Positions 44,640 to 52,920 of a stretch of 64,000 bases of DNA are shown here, piece after piece. The stretch's first letter is position 1. Every line of letters starts with the position of its first letter. Made by a program: the position numbers and the translations under genes. The notes beneath the pieces were generated by a model. That model was given only the letters and a program-made list of their open reading frames with translations, was not told the DNA's origin and did no database searches. The stretch is from Pluralibacter sp. UBA7423. GTDB taxonomy: Bacteria; Pseudomonadota; Gammaproteobacteria; Enterobacterales; Enterobacteriaceae. The stretch spans positions 1-64,000 of the forward strand of contig DKMD01000019.1 in the NCBI GenBank assembly GCA_002470465.1, read 5' to 3'.

Positions 44640-45308
44640 ATGCATTTTGATATCGCCTGGCAGGAAGTAGACACCGTTCTGCTGGATATGGACGGCACCC
44701 TTCTTGATCTCGCCTTCGACAGCTATTTCTGGCAGCAGCTGGTGCCGGAAACCTACGGCGCTCAGCACGGCCTGAGCCTGGCGGACGCTCGCGAGCGTAT
44801 CGGTCAGGAATATCACGCCGTGCAGCATACGCTAAACTGGTACTGTCTGGATTACTGGAGCAAGCGGCTCGGTCTGGATATTTGCGCCATGACCACCCAG
44901 CAAGGCCCCCGCGCCGTGCTGCGCGAAGATACCGTGCCGTTTCTGGATGCGCTCAAAGCCAGCGGCAAACGCCGTATTTTGTTAACCAACGCGCATCCGC
45001 ATAACCTGGCGGTGAAGCTGGAACACACCGGTCTGGCCTCGCACCTTGATTTATTACTTTCCACCCACACATTTGGTTATCCGAAAGAAGATCAGCGCCT
45101 GTGGCAGGCCGTTGCCGAAGAAACCACGCTTGATGCGCATAAGACGCTGTTTATTGATGACAGCGAACCGATCCTGGATGCCGCTGCGCTGTTTGGGATT
45201 CGTTACTGCCTTGGCGTTACGAATCCAGATTCTGGCGTCGCGGAAAAGCAGTACCAGCGCCACCCGGCATTGAATGATTATCGTCGCCTGATCCCCGGGA
45301 TCCGGTGA
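44640..45308 (+). CDS. yrfG: HAD-family GMP/IMP nucleotidase YrfG
   Basis: The 222-residue protein is a HAD phosphatase with nucleophile motif LLDMDGTLLDLAFD (Asp17), LTNAHPHNLAVK, and LFIDDSEPILDAA. E. coli YrfG dephosphorylates purine 5'-nucleotides such as GMP and IMP. It is 57 bp after igaA and 10 bp before hslR. Confidence 0.96.
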   Translation: MHFDIAWQEVDTVLLDMDGTLLDLAFDSYFWQQLVPETYGAQHGLSLADARERIGQEYHAVQHTLNWYCLDYWSKRLGLDICAMTTQQGPRAVLREDTVPFLDALKASGKRRILLTNAHPHNLAVKLEHTGLASHLDLLLSTHTFGYPKEDQRLWQAVAEETTLDAHKTLFIDDSEPILDAAALFGIRYCLGVTNPDSGVAEKQYQRHPALNDYRRLIPGIR

Positions 45309-45318
45309 AGGAGAAGCC

Positions 45319-45720
45319 ATGAAAGAGAAACCCGCTGATGCCGTCCGGCTGGATAAGTGGCTCTGGGCGGCCCGCTTTTACAAAACCCGTGCGGTTGCAC
45401 GAGAAATGGTGGAAGGCGGCAAGGTGCACTACAACGGACAGCGCAGCAAACCCAGCAAAGTGGTGGAGATGAACGCCACGCTGACGCTACGCCAGGGTAA
45501 CGATGAGCGCACGGTGATTATCAAAGGCATCACCGAACAGCGCCGCCCGGCCACGGAAGCCGTTTTGCTGTATGAAGAAACGGCTGAGAGCATCGAAAAA
45601 AGGGAAAAAGTGGCCCTTGCCCGCAAGCTGAACGCGCTGACCATGCCACACCCGGATCGCCGCCCTGATAAAAAAGAGCGGCGTGACCTGATGAGATTTA
45701 AACATGGGGACAGTGAGTAA
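45319..45720 (+). CDS. hslR: Heat-shock protein 15 (HslR)
   Basis: HslR (133 residues) is an S4-domain RNA-binding protein that rescues dissociated 50S subunits still carrying peptidyl-tRNA. The S4 motif covers [20 protein letters not shown] (about 11-30) onward, and the C-terminus is Lys/Arg-rich. It is followed 23 bp later by hslO, the usual heat-shock pair. Confidence 0.97.
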   Translation: MKEKPADAVRLDKWLWAARFYKTRAVAREMVEGGKVHYNGQRSKPSKVVEMNATLTLRQGNDERTVIIKGITEQRRPATEAVLLYEETAESIEKREKVALARKLNALTMPHPDRRPDKKERRDLMRFKHGDSE

Positions 45721-45743
45721 CGGTTCCCTTAAGAGAGAAAAAG

Positions 45744-46622
45744 ATGATTCAACACGATCAAATGCACCGCTATCTGTTTGAAAACGTGGCCGTTCGCGGC
45801 GAACTGGTCACCGTCTCTGAGACGTTGGAGCAGGTGCTGGCTAACCACAACTATCCGCAGCCGGTGAAAAACGTGCTGGCCGAACTGCTGGTCGCCACCA
45901 GTCTGCTGACCGCTACGCTTAAGTTTGCCGGCGACATTACCGTGCAGCTTCAGGGTGACGGCCCAATGTCGCTTGCGGTTATCAACGGCAACAACAATCA
46001 GCAGCTGCGCGGTGTGGCGCGCGTTCAGGGCGATATCCCGGAAAACGCCGATCTGAAAACGCTGGTCGGCAATGGCTATCTGGTGATCACCATTGCGCCG
46101 GAAGAAGGCGAGCGCTATCAGGGCGTGGTGGGCCTGGAAGGCGATACGCTGGCCGCCTGTCTGGAAGATTACTTCCTGCGCTCAGAGCAGCTGCCGACGC
46201 GTCTTATCATTCGTACCGGCGAGCATGAAGGGAAAATGGCCGCAGGCGGGATCCTGCTGCAGGTGATGCCTGCTCAGAACGCGCAGGCCGAAGACTTTGA
46301 GCATCTCGCCACGCTGACCGACACCATCAAAGGCGAAGAGCTGTTCAGCCTGCCAGCAAACGATGTGCTGTGGCGTCTTTATCACGAAGAAGAAGTGACG
46401 GTCTATGAACCTCAGGCGGTCGAGTTCAAATGCACCTGTTCACGTGAACGCTGCGCCGGGGCGCTGAAAACCCTGCCGGACGAAGAAGTGGACAGCATTC
46501 TGGCGGACGACGGCGAAATCGACATGCACTGCGACTACTGCGGTAGCCATTACGTGTTTAACGCCATGGATATCGCCGAGATCCGTAACAACGCTTCTCC
46601 GGCGGATCCTCAGGTGCACTGA
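45744..46622 (+). CDS. hslO: Redox-regulated chaperone Hsp33
   Basis: Hsp33 (292 residues) is a holdase activated by oxidation. The C-terminal switch holds the four zinc-binding cysteines as CTC and HCDYC (about residues 232-268). Length equals the E. coli protein. It ends the igaA to hslO run; instead of the yhgE gene that follows in K-12, a tandem repeat array begins 31 bp downstream. Confidence 0.98.
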   Translation: MIQHDQMHRYLFENVAVRGELVTVSETLEQVLANHNYPQPVKNVLAELLVATSLLTATLKFAGDITVQLQGDGPMSLAVINGNNNQQLRGVARVQGDIPENADLKTLVGNGYLVITIAPEEGERYQGVVGLEGDTLAACLEDYFLRSEQLPTRLIIRTGEHEGKMAAGGILLQVMPAQNAQAEDFEHLATLTDTIKGEELFSLPANDVLWRLYHEEEVTVYEPQAVEFKCTCSRERCAGALKTLPDEEVDSILADDGEIDMHCDYCGSHYVFNAMDIAEIRNNASPADPQVH

Positions 46623-46653
46623 TAGGTCCGGTCAGGATCGGCGCTGTCTGGCG

Positions 46654-47008
46654 CTCTCACCCCGGCCGTCTCCAACAGGGAGAGGGTGCAAACACTAAAA
46701 ACGACAACCGGAGTTGCCGTTTTGCTTTCAGCTCTGTGCGGCCTGATGCCCTCACCCCGACCCTCTCCCACAGGGAGAGGGTGCAAACACTAAAAACGAC
46801 AACCGGAGTTGCCGTTTTGCTTTCGGCTCTGTGCGGCCTGATGCCCTCACCCCGGCCCTCTCCCACAGGGAGAGGGTGCAAACACTAAAAACGACAACCG
46901 GAGTTGCCGTTTTGCTTTCAGCTCTGTGCGGCCTGATGCCCTCACCCCGGCCCTCTCCCACAGGGAGAGGGTGCAAACACTAAAAACGACAACCGGAGTT
47001 GCCGTTTT
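46654..47008. repeat. Tandem array of a 95-bp palindromic unit (four copies)
   Basis: The motif CTCACCCC recurs at 46656, 46751, 46846 and 46941, an exact 95-bp period. Each unit carries a perfect hairpin, CCCTCTCCC-ACA-GGGAGAGGG, then GTGCAAACACTAAAAACGAC and a second terminator-like hairpin ending GTTGCCGTTTT, then GCTCTGTGCGGCCTGATGCC. The central copies differ at one or two positions; the first is degenerate in its palindrome and the last stops after about 68 bp. The same module occurs once next to livF (63476-63562). Confidence 0.95.
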
Positions 47009-47309
47009 ACAGTTTACCTCGAGAAGTGAATCGATTTTTACTGTAACGCTTTCGTCACTTTCTTTCAGGAATGCGATTACATTCACATTCCATCAGTTCA
47101 TTAAACCATTTATTAACCGTTTAAGAACATTTCCCCCCAATCAAAAACGTTTCCTGCCATAATCTGTCTCGCCTCGTGACAGGAGTCACCGTGTTTTCCG
47201 TTAGTTTGACGAGAGTCCGGATACGCAAATCTATGAGCCTGGTCGCGGTCAAAACCCCACGAAAAACCCTACAATGTTTGGCAGTACATATTGGCTAAGG
47301 AGCAGTGAC
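47009..47309 (+). promoter_or_regulatory. pckA promoter region
   Basis: This 301-bp stretch between the repeat array and pckA holds a CRP site, TGCGA-TTACAT-TCACA (47072-47087), and a -10 candidate CATAAT (47158-47163) without a good -35. That gives a start near 47171, with the CRP site centred about 91 bp upstream, a helical-phase position for class I activation. A leader of about 140 nt ends in TAAGGAG before the start. No open frame was found. Confidence 0.6.
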
Positions 47310-48926
47310 ATGCGTGTTAATGGTATTACCCCGCAGGATCTCAAGGCTTATGGTATCAACGACGTCCAGGATATCGTTTACAACCCCGACTACGACACGT
47401 TATTTGAGGAAGAGCTCAATCCCAGCCTGGAAGGGTACGAGCGCGGCGTTCTGACGAATCTCGGTGCAATCGCCGTCGACACCGGTATTTTTACCGGCCG
47501 CTCGCCGAAAGATAAATACATCGTCCGTGATGACACCACTCGCGATACCGTGTGGTGGGCTGATAAAGGCAAAGGTAAGAACGACAATAAGCCGCTCTCT
47601 CCAGAAACCTGGCAGCAGCTCAAAGGACTCGTCACCCAACAGCTTTCCGGTAAGCGTCTGTTTATCATTGATGCTTACTGCGGCGCTAACGCGGACACCC
47701 GTCTGTGCGTGCGCTTTATCACCGAGGTGGCCTGGCAGGCGCACTTCGTCAAAAACATGTTCATCCGCCCGACCGACGAAGAACTCACAACCTTCAAGCC
47801 TGACTTCGTGGTGATGAACGGCGCGAAATGCACCAACCCGAACTGGCAGGAACAGGGTCTCAACTCCGAGAACTTTGTGGCTTTCAACCTGACCGAACGC
47901 ATCCAGCTGATTGGCGGGACCTGGTACGGCGGCGAGATGAAAAAAGGCATGTTCTCGATCATGAACTACCTGCTGCCGCTGAAGGGCATTGCCTCCATGC
48001 ACTGCTCGGCGAACGTCGGCGAGAAAGGCGACGTGGCGGTGTTCTTCGGCCTTTCCGGCACGGGGAAAACCACGCTGTCCACCGATCCAAAACGTCGCCT
48101 GATTGGCGATGACGAACACGGCTGGGACGACGACGGCGTCTTCAACTTTGAAGGCGGCTGCTACGCGAAGACCATTCGCCTGTCGGAAGAAGCGGAGCCA
48201 GACATCTATCACGCCATTCGTCGCGATGCGCTGCTGGAAAACGTGGGCGTGCTGGCCGACGGCACCATCGATTTTGACGATGCGTCCAAAACCGAAAACA
48301 CCCGCGTTTCCTACCCGATTTACCACATCGACAACATCGTGAAGCCGGTATCGAAAGCAGGCCATGCAACGAAGGTCATCTTCCTGACTGCCGATGCGTT
48401 TGGCGTGCTGCCTCCTGTTTCACGCCTGACGGCAAACCAGACGCAGTATCACTTCCTGTCTGGCTTTACCGCCAAGCTGGCAGGCACCGAGCGCGGCGTC
48501 ACTGAGCCAACCCCAACCTTCTCTGCCTGCTTCGGCGCAGCTTTCCTGTCGCTGCACCCAACGCAGTATGCCGAAGTATTGGTGAAGCGCATGCAGGATG
48601 CCGGCGCGCAGGCTTATCTGGTGAACACCGGCTGGAACGGCACCGGCAAACGTATCTCCATTAAAGATACGCGCGCTATTATCGACGCCATCCTCGACGG
48701 TACGCTGGACAACGCCGAAACCTTCACCCTGCCCATGTTCGACCTGCAAATCCCAACCGAACTGCCGGGCGTGGATACGCATATTCTGGATCCGCGTAAC
48801 ACCTACGGCTCGCCGGAACAGTGGCAGGAAAAAGCAGAAACGCTGGCGAAGCTGTTCGTTGAAAACTTCGAGAAGTACACCGATACGCCAGCAGGGGCGG
48901 CATTGGTGGCTGCAGGGCCTCAATAA
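47310..48926 (+). CDS. pckA: Phosphoenolpyruvate carboxykinase (ATP)
   Basis: PckA (538 residues) converts oxaloacetate and ATP to phosphoenolpyruvate, the committed step of gluconeogenesis. The kinase P-loop is [11 protein letters not shown] near residue 250, with the Mn/Mg-binding [10 protein letters not shown] and the RSPKDKYIV substrate loop near residue 65. The start MRVNGITPQ at 47310 follows a TAAGGAG ribosome site; the reading from 47274 is rejected. CRP control is expected from the upstream site. It is convergent with gntU, an unusual neighbour. Confidence 0.99.
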   Translation: MRVNGITPQDLKAYGINDVQDIVYNPDYDTLFEEELNPSLEGYERGVLTNLGAIAVDTGIFTGRSPKDKYIVRDDTTRDTVWWADKGKGKNDNKPLSPETWQQLKGLVTQQLSGKRLFIIDAYCGANADTRLCVRFITEVAWQAHFVKNMFIRPTDEELTTFKPDFVVMNGAKCTNPNWQEQGLNSENFVAFNLTERIQLIGGTWYGGEMKKGMFSIMNYLLPLKGIASMHCSANVGEKGDVAVFFGLSGTGKTTLSTDPKRRLIGDDEHGWDDDGVFNFEGGCYAKTIRLSEEAEPDIYHAIRRDALLENVGVLADGTIDFDDASKTENTRVSYPIYHIDNIVKPVSKAGHATKVIFLTADAFGVLPPVSRLTANQTQYHFLSGFTAKLAGTERGVTEPTPTFSACFGAAFLSLHPTQYAEVLVKRMQDAGAQAYLVNTGWNGTGKRISIKDTRAIIDAILDGTLDNAETFTLPMFDLQIPTELPGVDTHILDPRNTYGSPEQWQEKAETLAKLFVENFEKYTDTPAGAALVAAGPQ

Positions 48927-48929
48927 GCA

Positions 48930-48960
48930 AAAAAGCCTTCCATTGCGCGGAAGGCTTTTT
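48930..48960 (+). terminator. pckA terminator
   Basis: A 12-bp stem, AAAAAGCCTTCC with GGAAGGCTTTTT, and a 7-base loop begin 4 bp past the pckA stop. Confidence 0.9.
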
Positions 48961-48966
48961 GTTTGT

Positions 48967-48989
48967 GCCCTCTCCATACCGGAGAGGGC
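48967..48989. repeat. Dispersed CCCTCTCC palindrome at the pckA-gntU junction
   Basis: GCCCTCTCC-ATACC-GGAGAGGGC is a 9-bp perfect stem related to the units at 46654-47008. It is the only element between the pckA terminator and the gntU stop, exactly at the gene-order break. Confidence 0.8.
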
Positions 48990-48999
48990 CGGACAGCAA

Positions 49000-50340
49000 T
49001 CAGCTCAGAAGTGAAAACGCAATCATCCCGACAATCGCGCCCACGGTCCCCAGAATGGTTTCCATCAGCGTCCAGGTTTTCAGGGTTTGCGCTTCGGTGG
49101 CGCCGGTAAATTTACCGAACAGCCAGAAGCCTGCGTCATTCACGTGGCTCACCACGATCGAACCACCGGCGATACAGATAGAGAGTGCCGCCATCTGTGC
49201 ACCGCTGTAGTGCAGCTGTTCGATAACCGGCATCACCAGACCAACGGCAGTCAGACAGGCGACCGTTGCAGAGCCCTGAATAATGCGCACCGCCGCAGCC
49301 AGCACGAAGCAGGTAATCGCAATCGGCAGACCCATGCCGGTCAGCGCTTCGCCGAGAGCCGGGCCAACGCCGGAATCCACCAGCACCTGTTTAAACACGC
49401 CGCCCGCACCGATAACCAGCAGAATAATCCCCGCAGGCTGCAGAGCAGCGCCACAGATTTCCATAACGCGGTCTTTCGGCATACCCTGACGCATCGCCAG
49501 GCCGTAAATTGCCACCAGACACGCCACCAGGATCGCGGTGAACGGGTGGCCGATAAACTCGAACCACTCATAGGCCGTTGACCCCTGAGCAACAAAGTGG
49601 GCAGCGATGGTTTTCAGGCCAACCAGCACCAGCGGCAGCAGGATCAGCGCCAGGCTGAAGCCGAAGCTCGGCATTTTGCCTTCGCCCAGGTGCGGCTCAG
49701 AGATATCGTCAGGAATGTGAAGTTCAACGTAGCGACTGATGAAGTTACCCCACAGCGGTCCGGCGATAATCATCCCCGGAATGGCTGCGCAGAGACCAAT
49801 CAGGATCATCCAGCCGAAATCGGCGTGCATTTGTGAAGCCAGCAGCATCGGTGCAGGCCCTGGCAGCAGGAATGCCGCCGCGGCAGCGACGCCCGCAAAC
49901 AGAGGAATCACCAGTTTAACCAGGTTGGTTCCGGTGTGGCGTGCCATCGAGAACGCGACGCTGATCAGCAGCACAATCGCCACTTCGAAGAACAACGGCA
50001 GCGCACAAATCAGCCCCGCAAGGCCAATGGCGTAATGCGCCCGGCTGTGGCCAAACGATTTCAGCATCTTCACGGCAATCTGATCGACGGCACCCGTCTC
50101 ATGCAGAATTTTGCCGAACATCGCCCCTAAGGCGACAACAATGGCCAGGAAGCCGAGCGTGCCGCCCATTCCTTTTTGCATCGTGTCCGCGATTTTATCA
50201 AGCGGCATCCCGGAGAAAAGGCCTGCGCCAATCGACACCACCATCAAAGCCACGAAGGCGTGCATACGCGCCTTCATCACTAAAAACAGCAGGAGCAGAA
50301 CGGAGCCGACTGCTGTTAACACTAACGTTAATGTCGTCAC
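49000..50340 (-). CDS. gntU: Low-affinity gluconate permease GntU
   Basis: The 446-residue protein is a GntP-family gluconate:H+ symporter with about 12-14 hydrophobic helices. The sequence (MTTLTLVLTAVGSVLLLLFL) is near identical to E. coli GntU, which distinguishes it from GntT, GntP and IdnT. Its start overlaps the gntK stop by 4 bp. It is expressed with gntK under GntR and CRP. In K-12 asd lies beyond it; here pckA does. Confidence 0.97.
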   Translation of the reverse strand: MTTLTLVLTAVGSVLLLLFLVMKARMHAFVALMVVSIGAGLFSGMPLDKIADTMQKGMGGTLGFLAIVVALGAMFGKILHETGAVDQIAVKMLKSFGHSRAHYAIGLAGLICALPLFFEVAIVLLISVAFSMARHTGTNLVKLVIPLFAGVAAAAAFLLPGPAPMLLASQMHADFGWMILIGLCAAIPGMIIAGPLWGNFISRYVELHIPDDISEPHLGEGKMPSFGFSLALILLPLVLVGLKTIAAHFVAQGSTAYEWFEFIGHPFTAILVACLVAIYGLAMRQGMPKDRVMEICGAALQPAGIILLVIGAGGVFKQVLVDSGVGPALGEALTGMGLPIAITCFVLAAAVRIIQGSATVACLTAVGLVMPVIEQLHYSGAQMAALSICIAGGSIVVSHVNDAGFWLFGKFTGATEAQTLKTWTLMETILGTVGAIVGMIAFSLLS

Positions 50341-50870
50341 TCTTTACTGCCTTTGTTAATCAGTTCAATGGTGCTGGCGACAACGCCATCCAGCGGCTGG
50401 TCAATATCGACCACCAGAACATCCGCTTCGGTTGCGTCTGGCTCTTGCAGAGTTTCGAACTGAGTGACCAGCATCTGCGTTTTAAAGAAGTGCCCTTTAC
50501 GCGCTTTGAGGCGGCTTTCGATCACGTCGAAATCACCCTTCATATAGATAAAGGAGAGGTTTGGATTGCCCTCGCGCAGAATGTCGCGATAGCTTTTCTT
50601 CAGGGCAGAACAGACGATCAGCGACACTTTGTTGGTGCGCTGCATCGCGAAAGCGGCATCGTTCAGGGCCTGCAACCACGGTTTACGATCGTCGTCGTTC
50701 AGCGGTTCACCGGAGGACATTTTGACGATATTACGACGCGGGTGGAGGAAGTCGCCGTCAAGAAACGCGGCATGCAGTCGATACGCCACTTCGCTGGCGA
50801 CGGCGGATTTGCCGCTGCCAGAGACGCCCATCAGAACGTAGACATGGTGATCATGGTTAGTCGTGCTCAA
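50337..50870 (-). CDS. gntK: Thermoresistant gluconokinase
   Basis: GntK (177 residues) phosphorylates gluconate to 6-phosphogluconate for the Entner-Doudoroff and pentose phosphate pathways. The P-loop is MGVSGSGKSAVA (about 14-25), with FLDGDFLHPRRNIVKM as the substrate region and CSALKKSYRDILR. It overlaps gntU by 4 bp, and two GntR operators lie directly upstream. Confidence 0.98.
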   Translation of the reverse strand: MSTTNHDHHVYVLMGVSGSGKSAVASEVAYRLHAAFLDGDFLHPRRNIVKMSSGEPLNDDDRKPWLQALNDAAFAMQRTNKVSLIVCSALKKSYRDILREGNPNLSFIYMKGDFDVIESRLKARKGHFFKTQMLVTQFETLQEPDATEADVLVVDIDQPLDGVVASTIELINKGSKE

Positions 50871-50894
50871 AGCGTTGCTCCCACAAGTTCATTT

Positions 50895-50922
50895 TGTTAC
50901 GGGTAACTGTTATCGGTAACAT
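50895..50922. promoter_or_regulatory. Two abutting GntR operators upstream of gntK
   Basis: GTTAC-GG-GTAAC (50896-50907) and GTTAT-CG-GTAAC (50909-50920) are consecutive palindromes of the GntR type, one base apart, 26-50 bp upstream of the gntK start. Repression by GntR, relieved by gluconate, is expected. Confidence 0.88.
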
Positions 50923-50976
50923 TGTCCTGCCTGACCAGTGGGGAAGCAATAACCATCCGGACGATAAACCGCGTTG

Positions 50977-50992
50977 TGTGATCTACTTCAAA
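50977..50992. promoter_or_regulatory. Candidate CRP site upstream of gntKU
   Basis: TGTGA-TCTACT-TCAAA has a perfect left half and a 3-of-5 right half of the CRP consensus, in the gntR-gntK spacer. CRP activation of gntKU is known in E. coli. Confidence 0.55.
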
Positions 50993-51001
50993 TTTGCAGG
51001 T

Positions 51002-51997
51002 TTAAATAGATCCACCCGGTGACAATGTGAAACCTAAATCTAACATCTTAGGCGTAACCATTTCACCCCGGATGCGGGCCAGCAGGCGCTCGGCGCCAAT
51101 TCTGCCCATCCGCTCACGCGGGGTCAGGACGCTGGCGAGACGAGGCTCCATGACCTGGCCAATATCGTGACCGTGGAAACCGGCAATCGCTATGTCACCA
51201 GGAATGCTCAGCCCCAGGCGCTGGCATTCGAAGGCAGCCCCTACCGCAAGGTCATCGTTCGTACAGAAGATACCGTCGAGCTGCGGGTACTCACGGCGCG
51301 CCTGGCGCATCAGCTCAATGCCAGAAGAGTAGGACGAGGATTGCTCAACCATCACGCTGTAAGGCGTTAAGCCCGCATCGCGCATCGCCTGTTCGTAGCC
51401 CTGCTGTTTGATGATAGTACGTTCATCCAGACGCGCACCGAGATAGGCGATATGACGATGGCCGCGCGAAATAATGGTGGCGGTCATCTGGCGGGCGGCT
51501 TCAAAGTTGTCGAATCCGACGGCGATATCAATGCACGGCGACTGACTGTCCATCAGCTCCACCACCGGAATACCGGCAACTTCAATCATCTTACGGGTCC
51601 GCGCCGTGTGGGTGCGTTCTGACAGGATCAGGCCGTCGATATTCCACGAGAGCATCGATTCCAGACGCTCTTCTTCCATCTCCGGCTTATAGCCGTAGTG
51701 AGCGAGCATCGCCTGATAGCCGTAGGCATCGGTTACGCTTTCGATGCCTTTCAGCACTTCGGCAAACACCTGGTTGGTTAAGGACGGGAGAAGCACGCCA
51801 ATCGCACGGCTGGTGGAGTTGGAGAGAATATCGGGGGCGCGATTGGGGATGTAACCCAGTTCATCAAGGGCAATCGCAATCTTGCCACGCAGCGCGACGG
51901 AAACCTGTTCCGGGTTACGCAGAAAACGGCTGACCGTCATTTTGGTCACGCCGACGCGATCGGCCACATCCTGAAGTACGGGTCTTTTCTTTTTCAT
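51002..51997 (-). CDS. gntR: Gluconate operon repressor GntR
   Basis: GntR (331 residues) is a LacI-family repressor. It has an N-terminal HTH (LQDVADRVGVTKMTVSRFLR, residues 8-27), a hinge, and a periplasmic-binding-protein-like domain for gluconate. The start MKKKRPVLQD at 51997 is chosen over 52042 by family. It precedes gntK by 131 bp with operators between. Confidence 0.98.
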   Translation of the reverse strand: MKKKRPVLQDVADRVGVTKMTVSRFLRNPEQVSVALRGKIAIALDELGYIPNRAPDILSNSTSRAIGVLLPSLTNQVFAEVLKGIESVTDAYGYQAMLAHYGYKPEMEEERLESMLSWNIDGLILSERTHTARTRKMIEVAGIPVVELMDSQSPCIDIAVGFDNFEAARQMTATIISRGHRHIAYLGARLDERTIIKQQGYEQAMRDAGLTPYSVMVEQSSSYSSGIELMRQARREYPQLDGIFCTNDDLAVGAAFECQRLGLSIPGDIAIAGFHGHDIGQVMEPRLASVLTPRERMGRIGAERLLARIRGEMVTPKMLDLGFTLSPGGSI

Positions 51998-52100
51998 CGT
52001 CCAGAGGGTGATAAAGGGGGAGACATTTCGCCAGTTTATCATGGACGTGACGGAACCTTCCCGCGAATACGGGAAGGTTCGATGATTTATTTAATCAGGA

Positions 52101-52796
52101 TCATACCGGCGGCAGATCGAACAGCAGAATTTCCGCTTCGCTGTCGGCGTGAACCGAAAGCGCCTGCTCGTCCCAGATAGCCAGGCCATCTGCGGTGGTG
52201 GCTTTGGTGCCATTGATAGAGACTTCACCTTTCACCACCTGGATCCACACGCGGCGGTCAGCGGCAATCTGGTGCACCGACTGCTCGTCTTTCGCCAGCG
52301 CCCAGCGGTACAGCTCCATATCCTGATACACCTTCAGCGAACCGTCGCGCGCATCCGGCGACAGCACCAGCTGTTTGCCCCGATCGGCGTCAAAGCGGCC
52401 CTGCTCGTAGCGTGGCGTGATCCCGGTTTCTTCAGGAATGATCCAGATTTGATACAGGTGCAGTTTTTCCGTTTTGCTCGGGTTGTACTCCGAGTGACGG
52501 ATCCCCGTCCCGGCGCTCATTATCTGGAATTCACCGGCAGGCACCTGCTCTTTGTTGCCCATGCTGTCCTGGTGTTCAACGGCGCCTTCCAGCACGTAAG
52601 TCAGGATTTCCATGTCTTTGTGCGGATGGGTGCCGAAACCCTGCCCGGCATCAATCACGTCGTCATTAATCACGCGAAGCGCAGAGAAGCCCATGAAGTT
52701 CGGGTCGTAATAATCAGCAAAAGAAAAAGTGTGCCAGGAGTCCAGCCAGCCGTGATTCGCATGGCCACGTTCGTTTGCTTTGCGTAAGTAGATCAT
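52101..52796 (-). CDS. yhhW: Quercetin 2,3-dioxygenase / pirin-like protein YhhW
   Basis: The 231-residue bicupin pirin family protein has metal ligands in GTHPHKDMEI (His57, His59) and GIRHSEYN (His101, Glu103). E. coli YhhW has quercetinase activity in vitro; its physiological substrate is unknown. The start MIYLRKANERGHANHG at 52796 is chosen over 52886 because the extension is not conserved. Confidence 0.95.
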   Translation of the reverse strand: MIYLRKANERGHANHGWLDSWHTFSFADYYDPNFMGFSALRVINDDVIDAGQGFGTHPHKDMEILTYVLEGAVEHQDSMGNKEQVPAGEFQIMSAGTGIRHSEYNPSKTEKLHLYQIWIIPEETGITPRYEQGRFDADRGKQLVLSPDARDGSLKVYQDMELYRWALAKDEQSVHQIAADRRVWIQVVKGEVSINGTKATTADGLAIWDEQALSVHADSEAEILLFDLPPV

Positions 52797-52920
52797 GATG
52801 TCTGAGTCCTTGTTCGTTTCGATGGATACAGTGTGGACTCGAATGCACAGGGATGATAGTGGGTGGAAATTGACTCCTCTGTTCAAAATTTATGAACAAG
52901 AGCAGAGGAGCCTTCAGCGG

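Noticed and set aside
46654..47008. Possible CRISPR array
   Set aside because: The whole 95-bp unit repeats with no unique spacers between copies, repeats are far longer than CRISPR repeats, and there are no cas genes.
46657..47086. Three minus-strand frames beginning [13 protein letters not shown] or ending [10 protein letters not shown] in the repeat array
   Set aside because: They are translations of the 95-bp repeat. The period is not a multiple of three, so frames start and stop with each unit, and the same peptide appears wherever the palindrome occurs (also in the false N-terminal extensions of ugpA and ugpB).
48999..50340. Assignment of the permease as GntT
   Set aside because: The sequence and the overlap with gntK fit GntU; gntT lies elsewhere in E. 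coli and is not linked to gntK-gntR.
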